Of a stretch of 64,000 nt of DNA, positions 58,124 to 64,000 are shown piece after piece (the first letter of the stretch is position 1; each line of letters opens with the position of its first letter). Origin of the DNA: Pseudomonas mandelii. GTDB lineage: Bacteria > Pseudomonadota > Gammaproteobacteria > Pseudomonadales > Pseudomonadaceae. The notes under the pieces are model-generated. The model ran no database searches. It saw only the letters and a list, made by a program, of their open reading frames with translations, and was not told where the DNA came from. The stretch is from the NCBI RefSeq assembly GCF_006438925.1, contig NZ_RCZA01000010.1, positions 124,001 to 188,000 of the forward strand, given 5' to 3'. Made by a program: the position numbers and the translations under genes.

Positions 58124-59008
58124 TTGGATCTGGTTCAGCTGGAGATTTTCAAAGCCGTCGCCGAGCACGGCAGCATCAGCGCGGCGGCTCAGCACATCCA
58201 TCGGGTGCCGTCGAACCTGACGACGCGGATCAAGCAGCTGGAACTGGATCTGGGCGTGGACCTGTTTATCCGCGAGAAGAGCCGCCTGCGCCTGTCACCG
58301 GCCGGCTGGAGTTTTCTGGACTATGCCCGGCGCATTCTCGACCTGGTCCAGGAGGCTCGTGCGACGGTGGCGGGCGAAGAACCTCAGGGTTCGTTTCCGC
58401 TGGGGTCACTGGAGAGCACCGCTGCGGTGCGTATCCCTGAGCTGCTGGCCGCGTATAACCAGAAGCACGCCAAGGTCGAGTTGGATCTGTCCACCGGACC
58501 TTCGGGGACCATGATCGACGGGGTGTTGTCGGGACTATTGGCGGCAGCGTTTGTCGATGGACCGGTGCTGCACCCGGCACTGGAAGGCGTGCCGGCGTTT
58601 GAGGAAGAGATGGTGGTGATCGCACCGCTCAACCATTCCCCCATTCATCGTGCGCGGGATGTTAACGGTGAAAATATCTATGCCTTCCGTTCCAATTGTT
58701 CCTACCGACACCACTTCGAAAGCTGGTTTGCCAAGGACGCGGCGGTGCCCGGCAAGATTTTCGAAATGGAGTCCTATCACGGCATGCTGGCGTGCGTCAG
58801 CGCTGGTGCAGGCCTGGCGCTGATGCCCCGCAGCATGCTCAACAGCATGCCCGGATGCACCACGGTGAGCGTCTGGCCGTTATCGGAATCGTTCCGCTAT
58901 TTGCGCACCTGGCTGGTGTGGCGCCGGGGCACGGTGTCGCAAAGTCTGACCATGTTTGTGCGCTTGCTTGAGGAGCGCGGGGTGGTGCGGGATGAGGCGG
59001 TGCGCTAG
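58124..59008 (+). CDS. LysR-family regulator (PtrR/YneJ-like)
   Basis: A 294-residue LysR protein: HTH at about 3-60 (MDLVQLEIFKAVAEHGSISA; PSNLTTRIKQLELDLG) and an effector domain with LALMPRSMLNSM near the end. The start is a TTG at 58124: GGAG lies 6 bases before it, and translation there gives the standard LysR start MDLVQLEIF. The 100-base divergent space to the Sad-type gene should hold both promoters, so it likely regulates that dehydrogenase. Confidence 0.86.
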   Translation: MDLVQLEIFKAVAEHGSISAAAQHIHRVPSNLTTRIKQLELDLGVDLFIREKSRLRLSPAGWSFLDYARRILDLVQEARATVAGEEPQGSFPLGSLESTAAVRIPELLAAYNQKHAKVELDLSTGPSGTMIDGVLSGLLAAAFVDGPVLHPALEGVPAFEEEMVVIAPLNHSPIHRARDVNGENIYAFRSNCSYRHHFESWFAKDAAVPGKIFEMESYHGMLACVSAGAGLALMPRSMLNSMPGCTTVSVWPLSESFRYLRTWLVWRRGTVSQSLTMFVRLLEERGVVRDEAVR

Positions 59009-59043
59009 TTCGCTCGCGAGAATGCCCAGATCGGTGTGCCGGC

Positions 59044-59505
59044 TCATTCCCCGGCTTTCGTCGACTTGATCAGATTGCCGCGCAACTTCACGATCGCCTT
59101 CTGCAGGATCGTGAACTCGTCGAGCGTCAGCCCCGTCGCGTCGGCGAGGCCCATTTCCGGTTGGCTTTCGCGCAGCTGTCGACCGTTCTTCGTCAGGCTG
59201 ATCCGTACCTGGCGCTCGTCCTCGGGATCGCGCTGCCTTTGCAAAAAGCCCATCGCTTCCAGCTTCTTCAGGATCGGGGTCAGCGTGTTCGATTCGAGAA
59301 ACAGCTTCTCGCCCAGGCTGCCGACGGTCTGATTGTCTTCCTCCCACAGCGCGACGATGGTGATGTATTGCGTATAGGTCAGCCCAAGCTGCTCGAGTAT
59401 CGGCTTGTACGCCTTGCCGAAGGCCAGGTTGGTGGAATAGACCGCAAAACACAGGAATTCGGAGAGCTTCAGGTTGTCGGGGGCGGCGTTGTCGGTGGGT
59501 TTCAT
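59044..59505 (-). CDS. ohrR: OhrR-type MarR-family peroxide sensor
   Basis: A 153-residue MarR protein. The reactive Cys near the N-terminus is in LSEFLCFAVYSTNLAFGKAYKP and is followed by the conserved YKP.L..LGLTYTQYI region, both typical of OhrR. The wing is DPEDERQVRISLT. OhrR represses ohr until organic hydroperoxides oxidise that Cys. GAGGAAG precedes the ATG by 5 bases. It is downstream of three tandem ohr genes, separated by 134 bases that include a CGTATGCG copy (59559-59566), so it probably represses itself and the ohr genes. Confidence 0.9.
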   Translation of the reverse strand: MKPTDNAAPDNLKLSEFLCFAVYSTNLAFGKAYKPILEQLGLTYTQYITIVALWEEDNQTVGSLGEKLFLESNTLTPILKKLEAMGFLQRQRDPEDERQVRISLTKNGRQLRESQPEMGLADATGLTLDEFTILQKAIVKLRGNLIKSTKAGE

Positions 59506-59558
59506 GGGCTTCCTCGTTGGCCAAAGACGGATGGCTCGCAAAAAAGTGAAATATACCT

Positions 59559-59566
59559 CGTATGCG
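59559..59566. promoter_or_regulatory. Single CGTATGCG element before ohrR
   Basis: CGTATGCG, in the context CTCGTATGCGATTG, lies 54 bases upstream of the ohrR ATG. It matches half of the paired elements before each ohr gene; no second half lies 15 bases away. Confidence 0.5.
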
Positions 59567-59639
59567 ATTGTGTCGGAACGACTGTAACTGACGGTGGCGA
59601 CCGGTTCGACGGCGAAAGTCGAACCGGTCGTACGGCGCA

Positions 59640-60080
59640 TCATGCGGTCAGGGCGTTGATGACCACGTTGATATTGCCGCGCGTTGCCTTCGAGTACGGG
59701 CAGATTTGGTCTGCGGCGTGCGCCAGCTCCGTCGCGACGTCTTGCGTCAAGCCTGGCACGCGAAGAGTCAGCCGGGCCTGGAGGAAGTAGGCCGGACCGG
59801 TCTGGCCCAGATCGACTTCAATATCAATGGCCAGATTGGACGGCAGCGTGACCTTCATATTTTTCGCTGCCAGCTCGACGGCAGCGGTGTAGCAGGCCGA
59901 CCATGCGCCGGCGAAAAACTGCTCTGCCGTTGGGTGCGGCACAATGGCTGCGAACTCGTGTGCCAGCCTAGGGTTTCCAGGCGACGAGAGCTGGATGGCG
60001 AGGCCGCGGGAAGAGTTGTCACCGTCGCTGAACGTCGTGTGGGTTTTGCCTGTGGCCAGGACTTTTTCGATCTTGTTCAT
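59640..60080 (-). CDS. ohr: Ohr organic hydroperoxide reductase, copy 3
   Basis: A 146-residue Ohr protein. Peroxidatic Cys in GAWSACYTAAVELAA, resolving Cys in ADQICPYSKATRGN. The Arg partner usual in Ohr lies in the N-terminal part. It is very like copy 2 (MNKIEKVLATGKTHTT versus MSKIEKVLATGKTHTT) and less like copy 1. Nearest to ohrR. The ribosome site is weaker (GAGA) than in copy 2. Confidence 0.92.
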   Translation of the reverse strand: MNKIEKVLATGKTHTTFSDGDNSSRGLAIQLSSPGNPRLAHEFAAIVPHPTAEQFFAGAWSACYTAAVELAAKNMKVTLPSNLAIDIEVDLGQTGPAYFLQARLTLRVPGLTQDVATELAHAADQICPYSKATRGNINVVINALTA

Positions 60081-60115
60081 GGTTGAGTTCTCAACGTTTT
60101 GCTGGGTTTGTGATT

Positions 60116-60138
60116 CGTATGCGCTTAAAGCGCATGCG
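60116..60138. promoter_or_regulatory. Candidate OhrR operator before ohr copy 3
   Basis: CGTATGCG (60116-60123) and CGCATGCG (60131-60138) lie 15 bases apart. The core ATGCGCTT-A-AAGCGCAT (60119-60135) is a perfect palindrome. Confidence 0.6.
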
Positions 60139-60189
60139 ATATATATGGCGTATCGACCGTGCCGATCGATAGCAACGCCGCGCGGTGCG

Positions 60190-60642
60190 TCAAGCCGTGA
60201 GGACGTTCAGGGCCACGTCAATGTTACCCCGCGTCGCTTTCGAGTACGGGCAGATTTGATCGGCGGTGTGCGCCAGTGTCGTCGCGATATCGTGCGACAA
60301 ACCCGGCACGCGCAGCGTCAATCGAGCCTGAAGGAAGTAGGCCGGACCGGTCTGACCCAGATCGACTTCGATGTCGACGGACAGATCCGATGGCAGCACC
60401 ACGTTCATCTCACCGGCCACCAGCCCGACGGCGGCGGTGTAGCAGGCCGACCAGGCGCCGGCGAACAATTGCTCGGCAGTCGGGTGCGGCTGGGTGGCGG
60501 CGAACACGTGGGCTGGCTTGGCATTTCCAGGCGTCGACAGGGTGATGTCGAGGCTGCCGTCATGGCCGCGTGAGGTAGTGCCAGCGTTGCTGACGGTGGT
60601 GTGGGTTTTGCCGGTGGCCAGTACTTTTTCGATCTTGCTCAT
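60190..60642 (-). CDS. ohr: Ohr organic hydroperoxide reductase, copy 2
   Basis: A 150-residue Ohr protein with peroxidatic Cys in GAWSACYTAAVGLVA and resolving Cys in ADQICPYSKATRGN. It differs from its neighbours mainly in a 4-residue longer N-terminal loop (NAGTTSRGHDG) and in the helix after the first Cys. AGGAAA lies 7 bases before the ATG. The 109-base gap to copy 3 carries a separate operator-like element, so each copy may be transcribed on its own. Confidence 0.92.
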   Translation of the reverse strand: MSKIEKVLATGKTHTTVSNAGTTSRGHDGSLDITLSTPGNAKPAHVFAATQPHPTAEQLFAGAWSACYTAAVGLVAGEMNVVLPSDLSVDIEVDLGQTGPAYFLQARLTLRVPGLSHDIATTLAHTADQICPYSKATRGNIDVALNVLTA

Positions 60643-60669
60643 GATGATTTCCTAAGTTTCTATCGTTTT

Positions 60670-60692
60670 CGTATGCGCTTATATCGTATGCG
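60670..60692. promoter_or_regulatory. Candidate OhrR operator before ohr copy 2
   Basis: Two exact CGTATGCG copies at 60670-60677 and 60685-60692, 15 bases apart, in CGTATGCGCTTATATCGTAT followed by GCGACATA. Confidence 0.6.
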
Positions 60693-60718
60693 ACATATTT
60701 AATGGATTAAAACGATCT

Positions 60719-61159
60719 TCACGCCGTCAGGACGTTCACCGCCACATCGATGTTGCCCAGTGTCGCTTTCGAGTACGGGCAGAGTTCGTGTGCGGCGTGC
60801 GCCAGTGCGGTGGCGACGTCGTGTGCCACTCCCGGCAAGCGGACAAAGAATCGAGCCTGAAGGAAATAAGCCTGACCGGTCTGGCCCAGATCGACCTCGA
60901 TGTCGACAGATGCATCTGCCGGCAGCACCACTTTTTTCGCCTTGGCTATGTGTTCGATGGCGGAGATGTAGCAGGCCGACCATGCACCGGCGAACAGTTG
61001 CTCGGCGGTCGGGTGCGCTTGGGTGGCTGCGAACACGTGGGCCGGTTTTGCGTCACCTGGCGACGACAGCTCGATGTCGAGGTTGCCGTGGGCACGGGTC
61101 GCATCGCTGAACGTGGTGTGGGTTTTGCCGGTAAACAGTACTTTTTCGATCTTGCTCAT
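60719..61159 (-). CDS. ohr: Ohr organic hydroperoxide reductase, copy 1
   Basis: A 146-residue Ohr protein and the most diverged of the tandem three: the helix after the peroxidatic Cys is GAWSACYISAIEHIAKAKKV, and the resolving end reads AHELCPYSKATLGN, with Leu where the others have Arg. It may differ in substrate or reductant. The ATG at 61159 follows GAGGAT by 9 bases; an upstream in-frame ATG at 61174 is less likely. Confidence 0.91.
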   Translation of the reverse strand: MSKIEKVLFTGKTHTTFSDATRAHGNLDIELSSPGDAKPAHVFAATQAHPTAEQLFAGAWSACYISAIEHIAKAKKVVLPADASVDIEVDLGQTGQAYFLQARFFVRLPGVAHDVATALAHAAHELCPYSKATLGNIDVAVNVLTA

Positions 61160-61200
61160 GGGATGAATCCTCAACGTTTCAATTGGTGGTGTTTATGTGT

Positions 61201-61223
61201 CGTATACGTTTGTATCGTACGCG
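61201..61223. promoter_or_regulatory. Candidate OhrR operator before ohr copy 1
   Basis: CGTATACG (61201-61208) and CGTACGCG (61216-61223) are 15 bases apart, matching the spacing at the other two ohr copies. Confidence 0.55.
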
Positions 61224-61395
61224 ATGGAAATAATAGTCGCCCAGAGCTCAATCGGTGTCAAGGGGTGGTGCGCGGTCCAGCCGACGAATGGTTTGTTGGC
61301 GGGATATGCCGAATTCGTCGTCGACCGGGCCTAAAGCGATCAAGCCGTGGCTTCGGGAATGGGCCAGTCTGGGCGGTCTGTCCAAGGAGTTGATG

Positions 61396-62403
61396 ATGAA
61401 ACGACTGTCCCTGGCCGAAGCTCGCGAGCTGGCCGAATCGATCTTGCTGCACAACGGTTTCAACCTTGCCCACGCTCAGGCGGTGGCCTCCACGGTGATT
61501 GCCGGCGAGCGCGATGGCTGCGCCTCCCACGGTTTGTATCGGGTATTGGGGTGCGTGAATTCGCTCAGGGCCGGCAAGGTGGTGGCCGATGCCGAACCAC
61601 GGGTGATCGACCAGGCACCTTCGATCGTGCGGGTTGATGCGGCGGGTGGTTTCTCCCAGTTGGCGTTTCAGGCGGGTCTGCCATTACTGGAGGAGAAAAC
61701 CCGGGCAAACGGGATTGCGGCGCTGGCGATCAATCGCTGTGTGCATTTTTCCGCCCTGTGGGTCGAGATCGAGCAGCTGACCGCTGCCGGCCTGGTGGCG
61801 CTGGCGTGTAATCCCAGCCATGCCTGGGTCGCGCCAGCGGGAGGCAGTCAACCGGTGTTCGGCACCAATCCCATCGCATTCGGTTGGCCGCGTTCGGGCA
61901 AGGATCCGTTTGTGTTCGACTTCGCCACCAGTGCGATTGCCCGTGGCGAGATCGAGTTGCACCGGCGTGCCGGCAAAGCGATTCCCGAAGGCTGGGGCGT
62001 CGATGCAGACGGGCAGCCGAGTACTGATGCGAACGTGGTACTCGATGCCGGCGCGATGCTGACGTTCGGCGGGCACAAGGGCTCGGCGCTGGCTGCCATG
62101 GTGGAGTTGATCGCCGGGCCGTTGATTGGTGACCTGACCAGCGCCGAGTCGCTGGCTTATGACGCGGGCAGCAAGTCGTCGCCGTACCACGGCGAGCTGA
62201 TCATCGCCCTCGATCCGCGACGCTTTCTCGGCGAGGCCACCGAGCAGCATCTGGCTCGTGCCGAAGTGATGTTCCAAAGCATACAAGGGCAGGGCGCACG
62301 CTTGCCGTCGCAACGGCGTTACGAGGCGCGCGCACGCAGTTTGGTGGAGGGCGTGCAGATTCCTGAAGCCTTGTACAACGACTTGAAGGCACTGCTGGGC
62401 TGA
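61396..62403 (+). CDS. Ldh_2-family imino-acid reductase (DpkA/LhpD-like)
   Basis: A 335-residue malate/L-lactate dehydrogenase-type (Ldh_2) NAD(P) enzyme. RDGCASHGLYRV, VRVDAAGGFSQ, HFSALW, FGTNPIAFGWPR, FDFATSAIARGEIELHRRAGKAIP and FGGHKGSALAAMVELIAG follow the pattern of delta1-piperideine/pyrroline-2-carboxylate reductases. That would place it in D-lysine/pipecolate or hydroxyproline breakdown. The second of two ATGs (61396) is chosen because AAGGAG lies 6 bases before it. The convergent neighbour is a 2-oxoglutarate-semialdehyde dehydrogenase, which fits hydroxyproline use. Confidence 0.84.
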   Translation: MKRLSLAEARELAESILLHNGFNLAHAQAVASTVIAGERDGCASHGLYRVLGCVNSLRAGKVVADAEPRVIDQAPSIVRVDAAGGFSQLAFQAGLPLLEEKTRANGIAALAINRCVHFSALWVEIEQLTAAGLVALACNPSHAWVAPAGGSQPVFGTNPIAFGWPRSGKDPFVFDFATSAIARGEIELHRRAGKAIPEGWGVDADGQPSTDANVVLDAGAMLTFGGHKGSALAAMVELIAGPLIGDLTSAESLAYDAGSKSSPYHGELIIALDPRRFLGEATEQHLARAEVMFQSIQGQGARLPSQRRYEARARSLVEGVQIPEALYNDLKALLG

Positions 62404-62425
62404 AGAAACGGGGGGCGCCCAACCC

Positions 62426-62515
62426 TGTGGGAGCGAGCCTGCTCGCGATAGCGGTCTGACATTCAGCACATGTGTTGAATGTTAATCCCTCATCGCGAGC
62501 AAGCTCGCTCCCACA
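62426..62515. repeat. REPIN of the GTGGGAGCGAGC class
   Basis: TGTGGGAGCGAGCCTGCTCG plus CGAT (62426-62449) and ATCGCGAGCAAGCTCGCTCC plus CACA (62492-62515) are inverted copies. The spacer contains a 20-bp near-palindrome, ATTCAGCACATGTGTTGAAT (62461-62480). It lies between two convergent genes. Confidence 0.9.
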
Positions 62516-62533
62516 GTAGGTCGCTGGTGTTTT

Positions 62534-64000
62534 TTAAACCCGGTCGCGATGGCTGTTGCCGTCGACCAGACGGGCGATGCCCAGCGGATTGGCGTTTTGC
62601 AGTGCCTCGGGCAAGAGCGCATCCGGGCAGTTCTGGTAGCACACCGGGCGCAGGAAACGCTCGATGGCCAGGCTGCCGACCGAGGTGCCACGGGCATCGG
62701 AGGTGGCCGGGTAGGGGCCGCCATGCACCATCGCATCGCAGACTTCGACGCCGGTCGGGTAGCCGTTGAACAGTACGCGTCCGACCTTCTGTTCAAGCAG
62801 CGGCAGCAGTTCGCTATGAGTTCGCAGGTCACCGGCTTCGGCAATCAGGGTGGCCGTCAGTTGACCGTGCAAACTCTGCAACGCCCGTTGCAGTTCGGCC
62901 TTGTCGGCCACTTCCACCAACACGGTAGTCGGGCCGAAGACTTCTTCCTGCAACAGCGGGTCGCCGTTGAGCAGCAGGCTGACGTCGGCCTTGAACAGCT
63001 GCGGTTGGGCCTGCTGGCCCTGTTGTTCGCGACCGGCCAGGTGGCTGATGTGCGGATGCGCGTGCAGCGCCTGCACGCCCTTGGCGTAGCTGGTTAACGT
63101 GCCGGCGTTGAGCATGGTTTGCCCCGGCTGGTCGGCCATTACCGCACTGAGCGATTGAATAAATGCGCTGAATTCAGGGGAGCGAATGCCTATCACCAAT
63201 CCGGGGTTGGTGCAGAACTGGCCGCAGCCGAGCACCACTGACGCGGCGAGTTCACTGGCGATTTTCTCGCCGCGCCGTTGCAGGGCTTCGGGCAATACCA
63301 GCACCGGATTGATGCTGCTCATTTCGGCAAACACCGGAATCGGCTGAGGCCGCGCGGCGGCCATGTCGCAGAGGGCGCGACCGCCCTTGAGCGAACCGGT
63401 AAAGCCCACCGCCTGGATTGCCGGATGCTTGACCAACGCTTCGCCGACACCCGCGCCGTAGATCATGTTGAACACACCGTTGGGCATGCCGGTTTGCTCG
63501 GCTGCGCGGATGATCGCATCGGCCACGAGCTCGGCCGTCGCCATATGCCCGCTGTGGGCCTTGAACACCACCGGGCAACCGGCAGCCAGGGCGGCAGCGG
63601 TGTCGCCACCGGCGGTGGAGAATGCCAACGGGAAATTGCTCGCACCGACCACCGCGACCGGGCCAACGCCGATCCGGTACTGACGCAGATCCACACGTGG
63701 CAGCGGCTGACGGTCGGGCAAGGCCCGGTCGATGCGCGCGCCATAGAAATCGCCACGGCGCAGGACCTGAGCGAACAGGCGCATTTGGCCGCTGGTACGG
63801 CCGCGCTCACCCTGAATGCGCCCGGTCGGCAGCGCCGTCTCGCGGGTGACCAGGGCAACGAACTCATCGCCCAGCGCCTCCAGTTGCGCGGCGATGGCCT
63901 CGAGAAATTCCGCGCGCCGGCTCGACGGCAAGTTGCGGAAGGCTGGGTAGGCGGCAGCCGCTGCCTGGGCGGCGGCGTCGACTTCCTCGATGGTGGCTTG
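62534..64000 (-). CDS. 2-oxoglutarate-semialdehyde dehydrogenase (partial, 5' end outside window)
   Basis: At least 489 residues of an aldehyde dehydrogenase; the frame stays open to the right edge (QATIEEVDAAAQAAAAAYPA in the last 60 bases), so the true start is beyond 64000. The family is the roughly 525-residue NADP-type ketoglutarate-semialdehyde dehydrogenase: ASNFPLAFSTAGGDTAAALAAGCPVVFKAH, catalytic Glu in VFAEMSSINPV, Cys in GCGQFCTNPGL, and the end YQNCPDALLPEALQNANPLGI. It oxidises 2-oxoglutarate semialdehyde from hydroxyproline, sugar-acid or glucarate routes. It is convergent with the imino-acid reductase. Confidence 0.9.
   Translation of the reverse strand, partial: QATIEEVDAAAQAAAAAYPAFRNLPSSRRAEFLEAIAAQLEALGDEFVALVTRETALPTGRIQGERGRTSGQMRLFAQVLRRGDFYGARIDRALPDRQPLPRVDLRQYRIGVGPVAVVGASNFPLAFSTAGGDTAAALAAGCPVVFKAHSGHMATAELVADAIIRAAEQTGMPNGVFNMIYGAGVGEALVKHPAIQAVGFTGSLKGGRALCDMAAARPQPIPVFAEMSSINPVLVLPEALQRRGEKIASELAASVVLGCGQFCTNPGLVIGIRSPEFSAFIQSLSAVMADQPGQTMLNAGTLTSYAKGVQALHAHPHISHLAGREQQGQQAQPQLFKADVSLLLNGDPLLQEEVFGPTTVLVEVADKAELQRALQSLHGQLTATLIAEAGDLRTHSELLPLLEQKVGRVLFNGYPTGVEVCDAMVHGGPYPATSDARGTSVGSLAIERFLRPVCYQNCPDALLPEALQNANPLGIARLVDGNSHRDRV

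Noticed and set aside
1..64000. CRISPR array, prophage, insertion sequence, integron or toxin-antitoxin pair
   Set aside because: No regularly spaced repeats, transposase, integrase, phage structural gene or typical toxin-antitoxin pair was found; the accessory signs are limited to the 11.6-14.1 kb patch and the REP elements.

Overview
The window reads as chromosomal DNA of a Pseudomonas species, most likely of the P. fluorescens group. The evidence is even, high-GC coding sequence, malate:quinone oxidoreductase with the Pseudomonas-type N-terminus, a plant-type IlvD, AGGAG-type ribosome sites, and several REP/REPIN palindromes of the two kinds common in that group (GTAGGAGCT...GCGATCTTTT and TGTGGGAGCGAGC...CGCGAT). 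No rRNA, tRNA, CRISPR array, transposase or phage gene was seen.

Layout. 0.4-3.6 kb: an orphan ParA-type ATPase, a 71-residue protein, a Cys-rich HTH regulator in an operon with an exported protein, and an NTF2-like exported protein. 3.8-6.0 kb: a three-gene phospholipid operon (CDP-alcohol phosphotransferase variant, PlsC-type acyltransferase, CdsA). 6.2-11.6 kb: a chemoreceptor, ilvD and mqo. 11.7-14.1 kb: a small accessory patch with a duplicated terminator, an acidic exported peptide, an unrecognised 207-residue protein, a divergent DapF-like racemase and an overlooked 27-residue membrane peptide. 14.1-23.4 kb: an AbrB-type membrane protein, katG, an operon joining a sialidase-like protein, a membrane protein and an LtaS-like alkaline-phosphatase-superfamily enzyme, then an outer-membrane porin.

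24.2-39.8 kb is the centrepiece: 18 genes on the minus strand with gaps of at most 39 bases and many 4-base overlaps. In order of transcription they encode an ABC importer (ATPase, binding protein, permease), SDR, cupin, alpha/beta hydrolase, IclR regulator, a second SDR with an altered active site, a ThDP enzyme, an aspartate-dehydrogenase-like enzyme, an aldehyde dehydrogenase, an extradiol-type VOC dioxygenase, a NicC/salicylate-hydroxylase-like flavoprotein, two small proteins, a Rieske oxygenase, a RidA-superfamily protein and the Rieske reductase. This looks like a complete uptake and ring-degradation route for an aromatic or N-heteroaromatic compound whose identity I cannot name. Two matching near-palindromes upstream are good operator candidates for the internal IclR protein.

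40.3-44.7 kb: a methylmalonyl-CoA-decarboxylase-like enzyme, a CaiB/BaiF CoA-transferase and an MFS importer, with a divergent LysR gene; a short dicarboxylate-type catabolic module. 44.9-58 kb: mixed housekeeping and accessory genes (DUF2238 protein, HTH protein with a beta-propeller partner, CAP protein, EamA exporter with a MocR regulator, an Ohr protein, epoxide hydrolase, Tat-exported aldo/keto reductase behind an MFS remnant, GST, Sad-type dehydrogenase with a LysR regulator). 59-61.2 kb: an OhrR-type regulator followed by three tandem ohr paralogues, each preceded by a repeated CGTATGCG element. 61.4-64 kb: an Ldh_2-type imino-acid reductase and a 2-oxoglutarate-semialdehyde dehydrogenase that runs off the right edge.
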